Position numbers and translations under genes: made by a program
In this document: positions 34,067 through 47,258 of the stretch, one piece after another
Layout: each line of letters begins with the position of its first letter
How positions within the stretch are numbered: position 1 is the first letter of the stretch
The notes under the pieces: generated by a model
The model's input: only the letters and a program-made list of their open reading frames with translations
The model's database searches: none
Told to the model about the DNA's origin: nothing
DNA from: Linyphia triangularis
Lineage: Eukaryota; Arthropoda; Arachnida; Araneae; Linyphiidae
Direction: 5' to 3'
DNA: 64,000 bases
Assembly (NCBI GenBank): GCA_963978545.1
Contig: OZ021725.1
Span: 92,536,305 to 92,600,304 of the forward strand

Positions 34067-37000
34067 GCACAAATTTATATATAATTCATAAAATATAAAA
34101 ATTTTACTTTACGAAAATATTTTAAAGTAATTATTGATTTTTGAAATTTGATTACAATTTCAAATATTCAGAAAACAAAAATAGTTAATATAATATACAG
34201 AGTATTTGTTAAATGTGTGTGTGTGTTTGATCCATTTTGACATGATTTATGGTTTGTCTTTATTTTTAAAATTTTACTTAAGAAAACAGCTTATTAAATC
34301 TAAAATTTAATACTAGAGTCCTCTTTTCTTGAGATTAAATTGTAATGAAAAAAAAAGTTTGATTTTAAAGTAAAATTGCACATGCACAGTACAGGTACAC
34401 TATACATACACTACACTAAATGAAGCAATTTGGTATTTGTGTCATAAATGTGTAAAGATAAACAGTACATGCATCGTAATTTTCTTTATGATGGTGAATT
34501 TGAATGTTCTTTTACTTGAAAGTTTATTATTTATATATATTTTGTCGATAAGTTATAATCAGGGAAAAAATTGGGTGTTACAGGGAATAATCAGGGAAAT
34601 ATCAGGGAATTTTAAAATAACTTTTCTGTGGACACCCTGTGGTAAGATGGATCCTTCCGCGCAAAGATACAGTTCCGAGCAAATCACAACTTTTATTGCA
34701 AAATTGATAACCTGCGCACATAGTTTTGTATTAAACTTAAATATACGTTAATAACAAAAGAAAATAAGTGCTTTTACATGTAAAGTTTAATTAATATTTT
34801 ACTTTTCTAACCGTGGATACTATAAGAGTTTGAATGAATAGGCCACACATTGTTCCCATCAGCCAATAAGAACACAGTAAAACTGGTTCGCTTATCTTAG
34901 TAGCTTATTCAATGTTCTCAAGTAAGCTTGTACCAATGTATAGGGCTCCTTATTCATTTATTTACTTTTTAGTCTCTGCAGCTCAAGTTGAAATCGAGTC
35001 TGAAATTGAAGCTCAGAACCTTTATAGCTTAGCAGTGTCTAATGATAATGAGTAAGTAGTTTAATAGTTCATTATGGTTTTACTTGTGACAGCCAAAGGA
35101 TCTTTTGTCCACATTAAATATTTGTGTATTTCATAGAAATAGTTTAAAAAGTGTTCTTCAGCTGCTAGCAAAGTAACAGTCATGATGATTTTTTTTCCCT
35201 CCAAAACAATTAAATACATAGAATTTATTTTATTTAAATCAGATTTGATATTGTATAAAAATGTCCCATGTTTTGACATTGCAATGTAAAAGAGTGCTTA
35301 AAAGCCTTAACCCATATTATATTTAACTGTAGAAATGTAACTTTCTATATAAATGTAACTGTCTATGTTACTAGCAATGTACAGTGAAATCGTGATTTTC
35401 CATGGGACTATGTTTTTTTTTTTTTTTTTTAAAAACCGTTAGATTCAAGAAAACGTAAAATCAGATAAAGTACTGCAATTCCTTCATAAATCTACTTGAA
35501 TCTGATTTTTATTTTATCATTTCTGCGATCAAGGGATTTATAAGATAGCAGTAAAAATTAATAGAAGATTTTTTTTCAAATTCTGCTCATTTTCTAAAGA
35601 CACAATTTTATGTTTAAAAGTTTGTTTTAGAAAACTATAAAAAAAAATCTATTACTGGAATTTAAATCGTATTATAAAATATAATGTTTTATGTTGCATG
35701 AATTTTTTATTATAAGTCTTTTATAATTTAATTAAATATTGAACTTTACTTAACAGTGCATTTTTTCAGAAATACAGAAACTGGTGTTTCTCAGCATGAG
35801 CTTTCCAAGTACAAAGCAGCCATGGCAAAGTATGTCCTTTTTTTGTCTGTTGCATGATGTGTAATTTTAAATTGAAAGTTCCTTTTCTTATTACAAAATA
35901 CAGAGTGACAATGAATTAATCCCAAGATTAGAAAATAAATTAAAAAAGTAATAATAAGGTCAATTTGTTAGATTTTAAAAGGTTTGGATCATAACTGTTT
36001 ATCATGGACATTATGTAGTTAGAGAACATTTCCTTTCTTTCTGATATTTCAATTATTAAAATCTTAATTATTGGCAAACATTTTAAATTGTAGCTCATGT
36101 TAGTTTAAGTTTTAAAGTTGAAGTAATATTATTTTTGAAGTATTTGGAACGTTGCTTAAAATTCAAATAACTGGTTTTAGTAGTTAAAAAATAGTATAAT
36201 TATTTGATTATGTTACTGTTTTGCTAAAAAGTTGTTTGATGTTCAATTTTTAAAAAAAAATTACAGTTTTTTTAATGTATTGAAACATACTTTGCAAAGA
36301 ATATGTCTGTGATGGGATCCTACGTTAGCTTAAAAAAAAAATCCCCAAAATTTTTAGAACTGTCCCTTAAATTTCTATCTAATTTTTTTTAGCAAACTCA
36401 CTATCCCCCCTGTAAATTTCAAAAGTCCTGCCAGAATTTCATTTTCAAAATATTGTTCTCGCCCTATGTGCTCGTCCTCTTGGTTTCAAAAGTGTATTTC
36501 ACTAAAAAAAACCCCACACATTTCTGAATTGCTTGCTAATGTATTTTTGTTCGCTTTCTAGGTTAGAAGAAGAGGGAAGACAGTGGGATGCAGCCATGGC
36601 CAAAGAAAGAGAAGAATTAGAAAAAGAAATTAAGTAAGTTCTATTTTTTTTTATTTTTTAAATAAAGTATTCACATTTCACTTGCACGTGATTATTTAAA
36701 AATCTTTAGTATATTCTATAATGAACAATAAATGCACATGAATCATGGTATTCTTTTTTAATTTTCATATGAATAAATAAAATGATAGAAACAGAATTTC
36801 CACACTCTGGAGAGTCAGGAAATGCCATGAAAAGTCATGAATTCGGACATCGAGTAAATTTTGTCATGGAAAGCCATGATTTTGAGCTTTAAGTAAATTT
36901 CACGAATTCCTAAACATTTTAAGTAACTGACTAAAAAGTAAATTATAAAACATTTTAATATGACGTCATAAACGCCATGATCGCTATATTTTGGTCTTAA

Positions 37001-40000
37001 TTCAGGTTTTTACTGAAATAATGGTCACAGTTAAAAAATTCTGCTAATGAAGACGGAAATGAATTGATTTGATAAGTTTCTATTTCTATGTTTCTGTTTC
37101 TATTTGCATGTGCGCTACTGTTTTGCATTGTTGATACCAAAACATTTGATTTTTGATGATATAATTTCATTTATAGAAATCATTTTGTGGTACAATAATT
37201 TACTTATCATGTTCGTGTTAGCAAAATTCATATTGGCTAATTTTTTATGCGATTTCTTGAGTCAAGGAAAATTATTTGCTTCAGTCTTGAAAAGTTATGG
37301 ATTTGGCAATGCAGTAACAGACCCTTTAACTGGCAAGCTTGGGATCAACATCATCCCTGTTTTTGGAATTTGGCAGATTTCTGGTCCATTCCGGAAAAAT
37401 ATGTGGTGACCTCAAATAATAGATAAAACTTCTGTGCAAGGAGTACTCTTTTGCACAGCGGTAAAGTATCTCTCTCGAGATCCAATGGTCTCGCGATCGA
37501 GACCCGTTGCCCGCAACGAAAGCTGCTTACGCTTTATTGGTGACAGCTGGAATAAAACGAATCATGCTGCCATCTATCGGCGCTTCTGAAAGGAAAAACT
37601 TCATCGTAACTCGCGTGCAACACCGCAACAAGCGGGCACAACGATGCAACTAGTATCCCAAACCTAAAACTCCGATCAGACGTGGATCAAAACAACAGTA
37701 TTAACTCCTTTGTCGCTGGGAGGAGGCTGTGTGGCGACCTCAAATAACAGATAAAGCTTCTGTGCACTGGAGTACTCTTTTGCACAGCGGTAAAGTATCT
37801 GTCTCGAGATCCAATGGTCTCGCGATCGAGGCCCGTCGCCCGCAACGAAAGCTGCATACGCCTTATTGGATGGTGACCCGGATGTGATACGTCTGATCGG
37901 AGTTGGAGGTTTGGGGTGCTAGTTGCATCATTGTGCCCGCTTGTTGCTGTGTTGCACGCAAGTTGCGTATCTAATTGCTTGTTGCGTATCTGATCGCTTG
38001 TTGTGATGATGTTTCTCCTTTCAGAAAGTGCCGATAGATGGCAGCATGATTCGTTTTAGTCCGAGTCACCAATTCGTTGCAGGCGACGGGCCTCGATCGC
38101 GAGACCATTGGATCTCGAGACAGATACTTTACCGCTGTGCAAAAGAGTACTCCAGTGCACAGAAGTTTTATCTGTTATTTGAGGTCGCCACAAATAAAAG
38201 TAGCCCTTCAAGTCTATGAGGCATAATGCAGGTGGGATATTGGGATAAGATATCTTGTTTAAATATTGAGACCTTTTATAAAATACAAATGTACAAAAAT
38301 AGTAGTCATCAGTTTGGTTTTATGACTACCATACAGTTAACAGATTCTTTGGATGCCATTTTTCCTGAACATGATTAAAAACAGAGCACTCCTTTGCAAA
38401 ACTAGAAACTTTTAACCCATGTATTGCTCTGAACTAAGAGACATTGATGTAAGTTAGAAAAATGGCAAGATAAGGAAACGTAACGGTGGTTGAGAGCGAA
38501 GAACAGACATATAGCAATGAGCTTACGACTCGAAAATGTTTTTTCTGTCTTCACTATCATGTTTAACAGTCCGTTTACAAGTTTTGAGAAAAATCTTTAA
38601 TAAATAATATTTAATTCTTTCTTATGTTGAATTTATATCAAACAAATTATTATTTTAATCTACATTTATTTATATATATTTACACTATTTTATACTCACA
38701 CAAATGACATCTTTGTTTTGTGATCACACTTTACATGATGAAGTTTTTAAGTCATTTTTCCAGTAATTAGCTTCTAAAAAACTTCAAAAAAACACTAATT
38801 GTTTTGTTTTTTCATTGCAGATCTATATTTCTGATATGTTTTAATAAAACTTTCCTATTTTGTTTTGTACTTTTAGCTTAAGGCAAATCGAATTCAATGG
38901 TCCATTGGATAGGAAAAAGTTGAATTTATATGATTATTCTAACCTTCTAGAAGATATTTCCTTCATGGACTCAAATATTTCTTATCAGGTAGGTGTTTCT
39001 TGTCCCACATTCTTTAATCTAAAGAACTACTTAACACATTCGCTGCCACTGACGTGCTAGCGCGTCAGCATGGCGCTACCTCTCATGCCGGCGACGTTCT
39101 GGGACGACGATTGAGTATAAGTAAACTGCTTTATTTTTAGTTCGGATTTGGAGGTTGAACGAGGAGGTTTTTGAGGCACTTTAGTGAAGCATTATTTTTA
39201 TATTTTTAGTACTTGTTTTTTTTCCCCCTTTTTTCTGGTTTTACTATTAAAATATAAGGAACGTTTTTAATCATTAAAACACTTTTTTTAAATTCGACTT
39301 CTGAGGATGGATATATAAATTTTGGTGGCAGCGAATGTGTTAAGCTTGTGATTTTTAGAATTTTACTTATTCTCAATTAAATGTACTTGCATTTATAAAT
39401 TATTTCCTCACACTCTATTACTGGGTTCCTACTGTCATTAAAAATGCTTAATATTTTTTAACTTGTTTTCAAGGCCTTGATAATGCTCAAATTAAAGGTC
39501 CTTAATTTTTGTGGATGTTGGCACCTAACTGCAAAATTTATAAAAGTATAACTCTGATTTACTATCCCCGTTTGACCGCCACTTATCAGAATTCTCTGAC
39601 ATATTTGTATTATGTAGCACCAACTTGTAGCTTTTTTGTTAGAATATACTTAATTAAAAATTTATATATCGACATGATTCCAGAAAACAAATAAACAAAG
39701 GTCCTTAAAAACATTATTTAGGTCCTTAAAAGTCATTGATTTTCATTCTGTGACTTAAGTGGATATCCTGTATTATTTCTAGTACTTATACAAATTAGAC
39801 AAATCTTTTCCTATTACTATCGCAATCCACCATCTCCCAAAAACAAACAGTTTTTGGGTTGGTATCTGTTTATTCTTTGGACAAAGAAAATTAAAATAAG
39901 AGAGTGGTTGTAATTTGATTTTGGAAATTCTTGAAAATTAATTTTAGATACTGGTCTACTAGTAATCTAACATTTGCAACAAAAAAAAAGGTAAAAAACT

Positions 40001-43000
40001 GTTAGTTACAATAACAGTTTGATGAATCAGTTACAGTCTTAAAGAATTATGTCAAAATAAATTGTTAAAATTTTTCTGAATTATTTTAAATATATTTAGA
40101 CTTGGAGCATTTAAAATAACTTTTATTATGATCTCAAATATACAATACTAGCTGCGTGACCTTGTCTTGCCAGTGATCTGTCTTTATGTATAGGTCCCAA
40201 ATTAAGTTTTGCCAATCAATTTCGCTTCTCCCTCTAAATCAGCGTTCGCCACCAACTTTTAGAGGCGGGCCATGTAACTTATGTTGGAGCTTATCGTGGG
40301 GCGAATGGACAAATATATCTGTCTTTATTATTGATTCAAAAATATATAGCGTTTCTGAAAACTGAAAAAAAGTATTGATTTTTTTTATTTTAATAAAATG
40401 ACAATTGATGTTTGATTACTTTTTAAAATAATTAAAAAAAAATATAATAATTTGTGTCATCAGTAAATTAAAGTCTAAAAAAGAAGTGAATTTTTTCTTC
40501 CAACGTGGCAGTGGGACTTGACCTAACTTTTAACAAAAGATTTACACTGTACTTCCAGATTACTCTGTTTTATTCGATATCAATATTGTAAAACTAATCA
40601 TTCAGTTTATTATTTTATGACAGAGTCGATGTCTGTTGCAGTTAATCTTAATTAATTGTCCAAATGAGATTCATTTTAGTTATTCCTGTATTTATTCTTG
40701 ATGAAAACCATCTTGCTGAAAACTTCATCATGTAGTTTCTTCAAGCAAGTGGAGAACTCTGCCTTACATAGTTAACACTTACTATTTTGGACAAAATACA
40801 AAATTATATTAAAGAAAATTTCATGCAGTGAAGTTTATTATTTTATTTTTCTGTATTCTGTGCTGCAGCCAGGTCGCAGAAAAAAACTGTTGCGGGCCTC
40901 GTAGTGGCTAACACTGCTCTAAATGGACCGTTGTTGCATTATCCCAAGTTTGCTTCACTTTCTAATCAGGGTTCTTACGCCTCAGGGAAAACTCGGGGGA
41001 AATAAATCAGCCTTAAAATCTTGGGTACGAAAGAACCCCCCCCCCCCCTAAAACCTTGAAAAAGTCGTTGTTACTCTGGAGAAAAAAAATCCTACTCATT
41101 TGTTTAACCCTAATTTGAGGAATTGAAACTACAGAATTATTATTGCAGAAAGTTATTCTTAAAGAAATTTTTTTTTTTTTTTGTTTATCAGAAGAATTTG
41201 TGTAGTCGAGGTTTGCTTATATTTATGTGGCTAAAAATAATTAACTTCGTTATGGAAAACACAAAGTCTCTGGGAATGAACAAAAATTAATGAAACAAAA
41301 ACTCAAGGAAGTCTGTGAATTTTTTTTCTGAAAATGAGTATGAACCCTGCTAATTATTTTATTTTCCACAAATGTGTTCATTCAAACACAATTGTGGGCC
41401 TAGAGTGGCAGAAGAAAAAATAGGCTGGATACTTATTCAAGAAAAATAAGTCTAAAATAGAATTTTGAAAAACTTTCTAATATTGAACTGCATTGTTATA
41501 AATTTTGTTTCGTGTATTTTCTATTTCACTATTCAGATTGAAATGGGTTGTTTTTCAATCTATGAATTGCAACCTGCTACTGTTATGAGGTCATAATTTG
41601 ATTGTTTTGTTTTCATTAGGTTACTAGGTTACAAGCAACTGAACTTAAAATAAAAAGTAATGTGAAATTGACTGAAGAATCTTTAGATGCAATGAATACA
41701 ATAATCGAAAGTAAGTGTTCTAAATTTAGTTTTTGGTTTGTGTCAAAAAAATTTGATATAGTTGAATGATGCAAGACAGGTCTTTAAAATGTGTTCCCTT
41801 TGATGAATTACAGACTTAAATCTCAATTTTCATCTACCACCATATTTTTTACTTAGTTTGTATTATTTTGAAAACACATTTTTTTATTACCTTTTGGAGT
41901 GCAGGGCTGGATTATCAGTTCTGTCAGCGTGCCTAGTGTATACTATAACACAAGCGTACACATGGTGATGACCTCAGAGTCGCCAACTTAAGCTTTGCTA
42001 ATACCTAATTTCATTATATTTCACAATTTTTTTTAATCATGATTTCTTTAAAATTTCTATATTTGTCACAAAATTATTTTGAATTTTTTGTACCTTTTCG
42101 TTATAGTCGTTGTCACTTGGCTATAACATTTCTAATGGCAATGCTTTATTAACGCGTTAAACGCCGCGTCAGCCATCGGTGGTTGACCGTGTAAAATATG
42201 ATATAAAACTAAAAAAATTATATTGTTTTAAGCAATTGCTAAAAAATTATTTTATTCATTACAGGATGTATCCCTAACACGTTGAGTGCTGCGTCAGCCA
42301 TTGTTTTTCTCACACCTATAATCAGGGCTCCAGAAAAATATTTTTTTCCTGCGTACACAAATGCCATATCCAAAAATTTCCTGCGAGTCTGCGGGCTTTA
42401 AATTATACTGCTGAAGAAAATTAAATATTACGTACTATTGAAAATTGAAAGTTGTTTAATTCAAAATCTTCTTGGCATTGATTTTGGAAGCACCACTCTG
42501 CAGGAGAAACATCGGTTTCCAATGGCACATTTCCAGTTGCAATATTAGGTCATTGGTTACAGGTTAAGCTTGTGAAACGATAGCAAACACTGAGGCTTGT
42601 CCAGCATGCCTCCTTTCATAACTACTTTCATTTTTGTGCTTTCGATTTAAATGCTGTGAATAGTTTTGCTCCAACATTTCTTGCAAATACAACATTTTAT
42701 CTTCATTGTCTTGCTTGGATAGCTCCTTATCATTTTAAAGAAAAATGTAGTTTCTTTTAAATTACAATGGAATATCCAAGAATTCTTTCAAATTAAAAAG
42801 AAGAATGAAGGAAATAAACTCTCAGTGTAATTACATGTTTCAATAGGTTCAGATTCCAAAATCAGGAAATAAAAACCCCTTTCCCCCCTTATGTCAACAC
42901 TTCTCCCTTTTATATAGAAGTAACAGGTGTTGAACTATATGGAGAGGAGCATCCCCCCCCCCCCCCAACCTTTCACCTCCCGGCGTTATGGGAGTCAACA

Positions 43001-46000
43001 ACTTCCCCTTTCCCGCCATGCCTAACTAGAATTTTTCCATTAAAAAAAAACAAAAAAAAAAACGGCATTTGACTTTAATTTCCTGCGGGATTCGACGATT
43101 TCCTGCGTACATCGTATGCGCGTACGTCCATTTTATCGGACTCTGCCTATAATTTGGCATAGTGCTTTTTAAAGTGCAGGAAGTCTTAGTTTTTAAAATA
43201 CTATTGATACCCAGTAAAGATATACTTACTGGGTTCCCATAATCATTAAAAGTGCTTAATATTTTTGCACTTGTTTTCAAGGGCTTGATAGTGCTTAAAA
43301 AGGCTTAGAGATCCTTAAAAGTCCTTAATTTTTGCAGATGTTGTGTGCCCGACTGCAAAATTTGTAAAAATACAACTTAGACTTGCCATTCCCACATATC
43401 CGCACCGTATCAGAATTCTCTGACGTATTTATATCACACATCCATCAACTTGTAAGCCTATTGGTTCGTATTCTCTGATTGGTGGAGTGGAATTCAAACA
43501 GAGGACCCTGCACAGAGTTTTACACACTGTACTTTGTAAGAGGAGCAGTGTTTGTTTTTAGAGTTGCCTTGAGAGTTTTTTTACTAGCGCAGCGAGTGTT
43601 TTTTAAATTTTTTTTTTTTTTTTAAAGCTAAAGCAACTTACAGAAACTATGGTTGGAAAGTGCATGTTTAATGTGCTTTGGCTAAAGCAGCTAAAGCACA
43701 CTGCATATGCAGAAAGGATCGCAACATCAACAAAGTCTGTTCATATGGCAAAATTCAAACTCCTTGAAAGATTTTGATTTTAGTGCTATAGCAGGGTTCC
43801 CACGGTCATTAAAAGTCATTGTAAGTGCTTAATATTTTTGAACTTGTTTTCAAGGCCTTGAAAGATTTTGATTTTAGTGCTATAGCAGGGTTCCCACGGT
43901 CATTAAAAGTCATTGTAAGTGCTTAATATTTTTGAACTTGTTTTCAAGGCCTTGAAAGTACTTGAAAATGCTTAGAGGTCCTTAAAAGTCCTTAATTTTT
44001 GTGGATGTTGTGTGCCCAACTACAAAATTTATAAAAACACAACTCAAACTTGCTATCCTTGTGTGACTGCCACTTATTCACACTGTATCGGAATTCTCTG
44101 ACATATTTGTATTACGCATGAGCCAACTTGTAACTTTTTAGGTTGAATATACTTTTTAAAATTTATATATAGACATGATGCCTGAAAACAAATTTTCAAA
44201 GGTCCTTACAAACATAATTTAGGTCCTTAAAAGTCATTGATTTTCATTCTGTGATTTGAGTGGGAACCCTGTACAGGCAAAACAGTTATGAAAGATTTTG
44301 ATTTTAGTGCTATGGGCAAAACAGTTGTGAAATCACACATTAAAGATAGCCGGATAACAAGTTTTCAAAGGTCTTATAAAATATCATCCTTAAAAGTCAT
44401 TGATTTTCGTCCTTTAATTTCAGTGGGAACCCTGACTTATATCGGGAGTCACATTTACCTTAAAATTCTTAATATTCCTTAAATTTTTGTTTCTCCTTTG
44501 TACTTCAATATTCAATAATTCCTTGAAAAGAAAAAACACCTAAAAAATACCCCGATTTGGCCGATTTTTTTTCCAAAACGGCCCCCTCCCCACTCCCTCC
44601 GATACTCATTCAGAAGAGAAAAATGTATTTAATTAAATATGCATGTTTGTCAAAATAGTGTAATTGTTTAGTTATTGTTATTCGGAGGAGTTGTTTGAAG
44701 TTACATTTTTTGAAAATTAGCAACTTTTTTCCCAGTATTTAGGAACTTATGTCAGCTTCAAAAGAAATATTCCTAAATGTTAATTATTCATAACATTTGA
44801 AGAATTATCCCTATTGTAAGAATTTCCCAAAATTTTTAAGAATTATGCCTAAAATTTGAAGGACTATTCTTAAAATTTCGATAATTATCCCTAAAATTTC
44901 TACCTAAATTTTTTAGAAAACTCACTGCACCACCTGTTATTTGCAATTCAAATATGCTGGATTACAAATTTAGATATAATTATGTATTATCAATAAAGAG
45001 CAGAGTGTCTACCGGTCAGGAAAGTCAAGAAAGTCACGAAAAAGTCACGAAATCGCAAAACGGTCAAGAAAGTCACGAAAAAGTCAAGAAATCAGAGCAG
45101 AGGTCACGAAATTTTCACGCTGATTGCAAAACTGAAAAATTCGGTAATTCCCTAAGAAAAATCGACAAAAAATTCGCCGATAAACAATTGCTCAAAAAAG
45201 GACATTTTTTTTCCAAAATGATGCGAAATTTTTATGAACTTATAGCGTATTTTGCAATCATTCCTTTCTCTAAAACCGGCCTTTATCGGCACGTCATACA
45301 AACGACAAAACTATTTTTTTTTTCTTTTAATTTATAAAAATTCGGGATTCCGGAGTTTATTTTTGTTAAATGTGGTCTAACTTTGAATGTTAAATATAGT
45401 TAGTGAAGTTTAAATATTCGTAGAACTATAAGGGGGGGGGGGGGTGCACTTCTGCGGTATGCAAGTGTGAACTTGCTATACAGGATCGGCAGGCGAAGTG
45501 TGAATGGAGGAGTTTCGAAACTTTTTCTAGTTGTATTTTCTGCACGAAAAATTACGATAAAAATCTGCGAATCGGCAAGAACATTTTATTAACTTATTTA
45601 TAAAATATTAATCAGCAAGAATCACGAAACTAAAATATGATAGGTGAAAAAATTCCCCTGAAACTTTTGCCGATCGCTAGGCCTAATAGCACCTGCTTGT
45701 GGTTTTTTTTATAACTTTACATCGTAATTTTTAATTGAATGTCGTTATTTCGCAATAAATTCCCGTACTAAAATTACTTATGTAATAAATTGTGCATTTT
45801 TTATTTTTTAAAGTCATTTATTTCACGAGGAACAAGAACCTACGATGCAACGTCACTTCGATTATTTTACGGATTTCCCGCACTTTTGAATCACGAAGCA
45901 AACTCAAAAATTCATCTTGGAATATTTTATTCTATTAAAGATTAAAGCAAAAGTCAAATAAAATAATATTAACTAAGTATTAACTTATGTTGGGAAATAA

Positions 46001-47215
46001 TTATTGGAAAGCAACGACACAGTTGAGCCGAACGGACTTCCGGTTTTTTTCAAATCGCGGCTTGATTTCCGCGCTTTCGCCGAAAGTCAGTTGGTATCCC
46101 TTTTGTTAAAGACATTTTTTTTTTTTTTTTTTTTTTTTTAATCTTCATTCTCTAGCATACAAGTTGACCCCCTACTTTTTAGTAAACATTTTAGCCCACG
46201 TTCTCGACTTGCATACGAGTATATATACGGTACATTGTCAGGAAATATAAATGGACAACCTTGTTGGGCCTCAAACCTACTGTTGGTTGTTGATGTCCTT
46301 TTTGAGAAAACTGGATGGAATCCGATAAAGATCTAGCCAAGTGGTTAATGCTTGTGTTACTGGCCAAATATAAAGGATATTGTATATTTTGCAAATCAAA
46401 ATTTGATGTCAGTCATAGTGAAATGGGGTTATCTCATCAAAAATACATCAAGACTTAGCCTGTGTAATTTTAGCAGGCAAGCAAAGAATGCTTAATTTTC
46501 AGTCTTTGTCATCACATGTAATTCCATCCAACAATGCAATTAATAGCATCCTATTACCATCCCAAGAAAATTTTATTGTTGCTGAAGCAAGCAAACAATG
46601 TGAAGCAACTGTAAATACTTTGACTTTGTCAGATTTTTCATCTACTAGGAATTCTTTTTATCATTAATGAAGAAGTTATATGGGCATTAATCCGAATAAT
46701 GTGTCACACTTCTGACAGAAGCAAATGTAAAGGAAGTGAATTGTTTGCTGTTATGTTCCTATAGGAGGATAAAGTCCAGTTATTAGATATTGAGATTGCT
46801 AAAATATATTTAAAAAAAAAAAAAATAATAATAATAATAATGCTGAAATTGGGGTTGCTTAGTGTTATCATTCACAATACTAAATTTTATGATATAATGT
46901 TTTATTGTTCTTGCTGTTTTCTTTCACGTGGATTTCTCTAATTTTCTATTGTAATTAAAACAGAATTTTACGCATTTCAGTGAGTCTTTTACAGCAAATT
47001 AATGCAGCAACGATTGTTATATTGGTAATATATTTCATACATTTCTATCCCAGAGAAGAAGAAAAAGGTTAATTTTGGGGAGAAAAAACAATTTTTTTTT
47101 TTATATAACTGCACGAACATTCATAGTTGTGACTTCAATATAGGTTAAATATGTTGCATTGTATCTCTGATTTTTGTCTTTTTAAAAGTATTAAATTTTT
47201 ATGGTTTCCCCTTGT

Positions 47216-47258
<43 letters not shown>

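Noticed and set aside
34437..34751. 104-codon plus-strand frame
   Set aside because: It crosses the right end of the 31751-34639 element and encodes its subterminal repeats.
44954..45337. 127-codon frame rich in Gln, Glu, Ser, Lys
   Set aside because: Reads through the subterminal short-word repeats of the 45001-47369 element.
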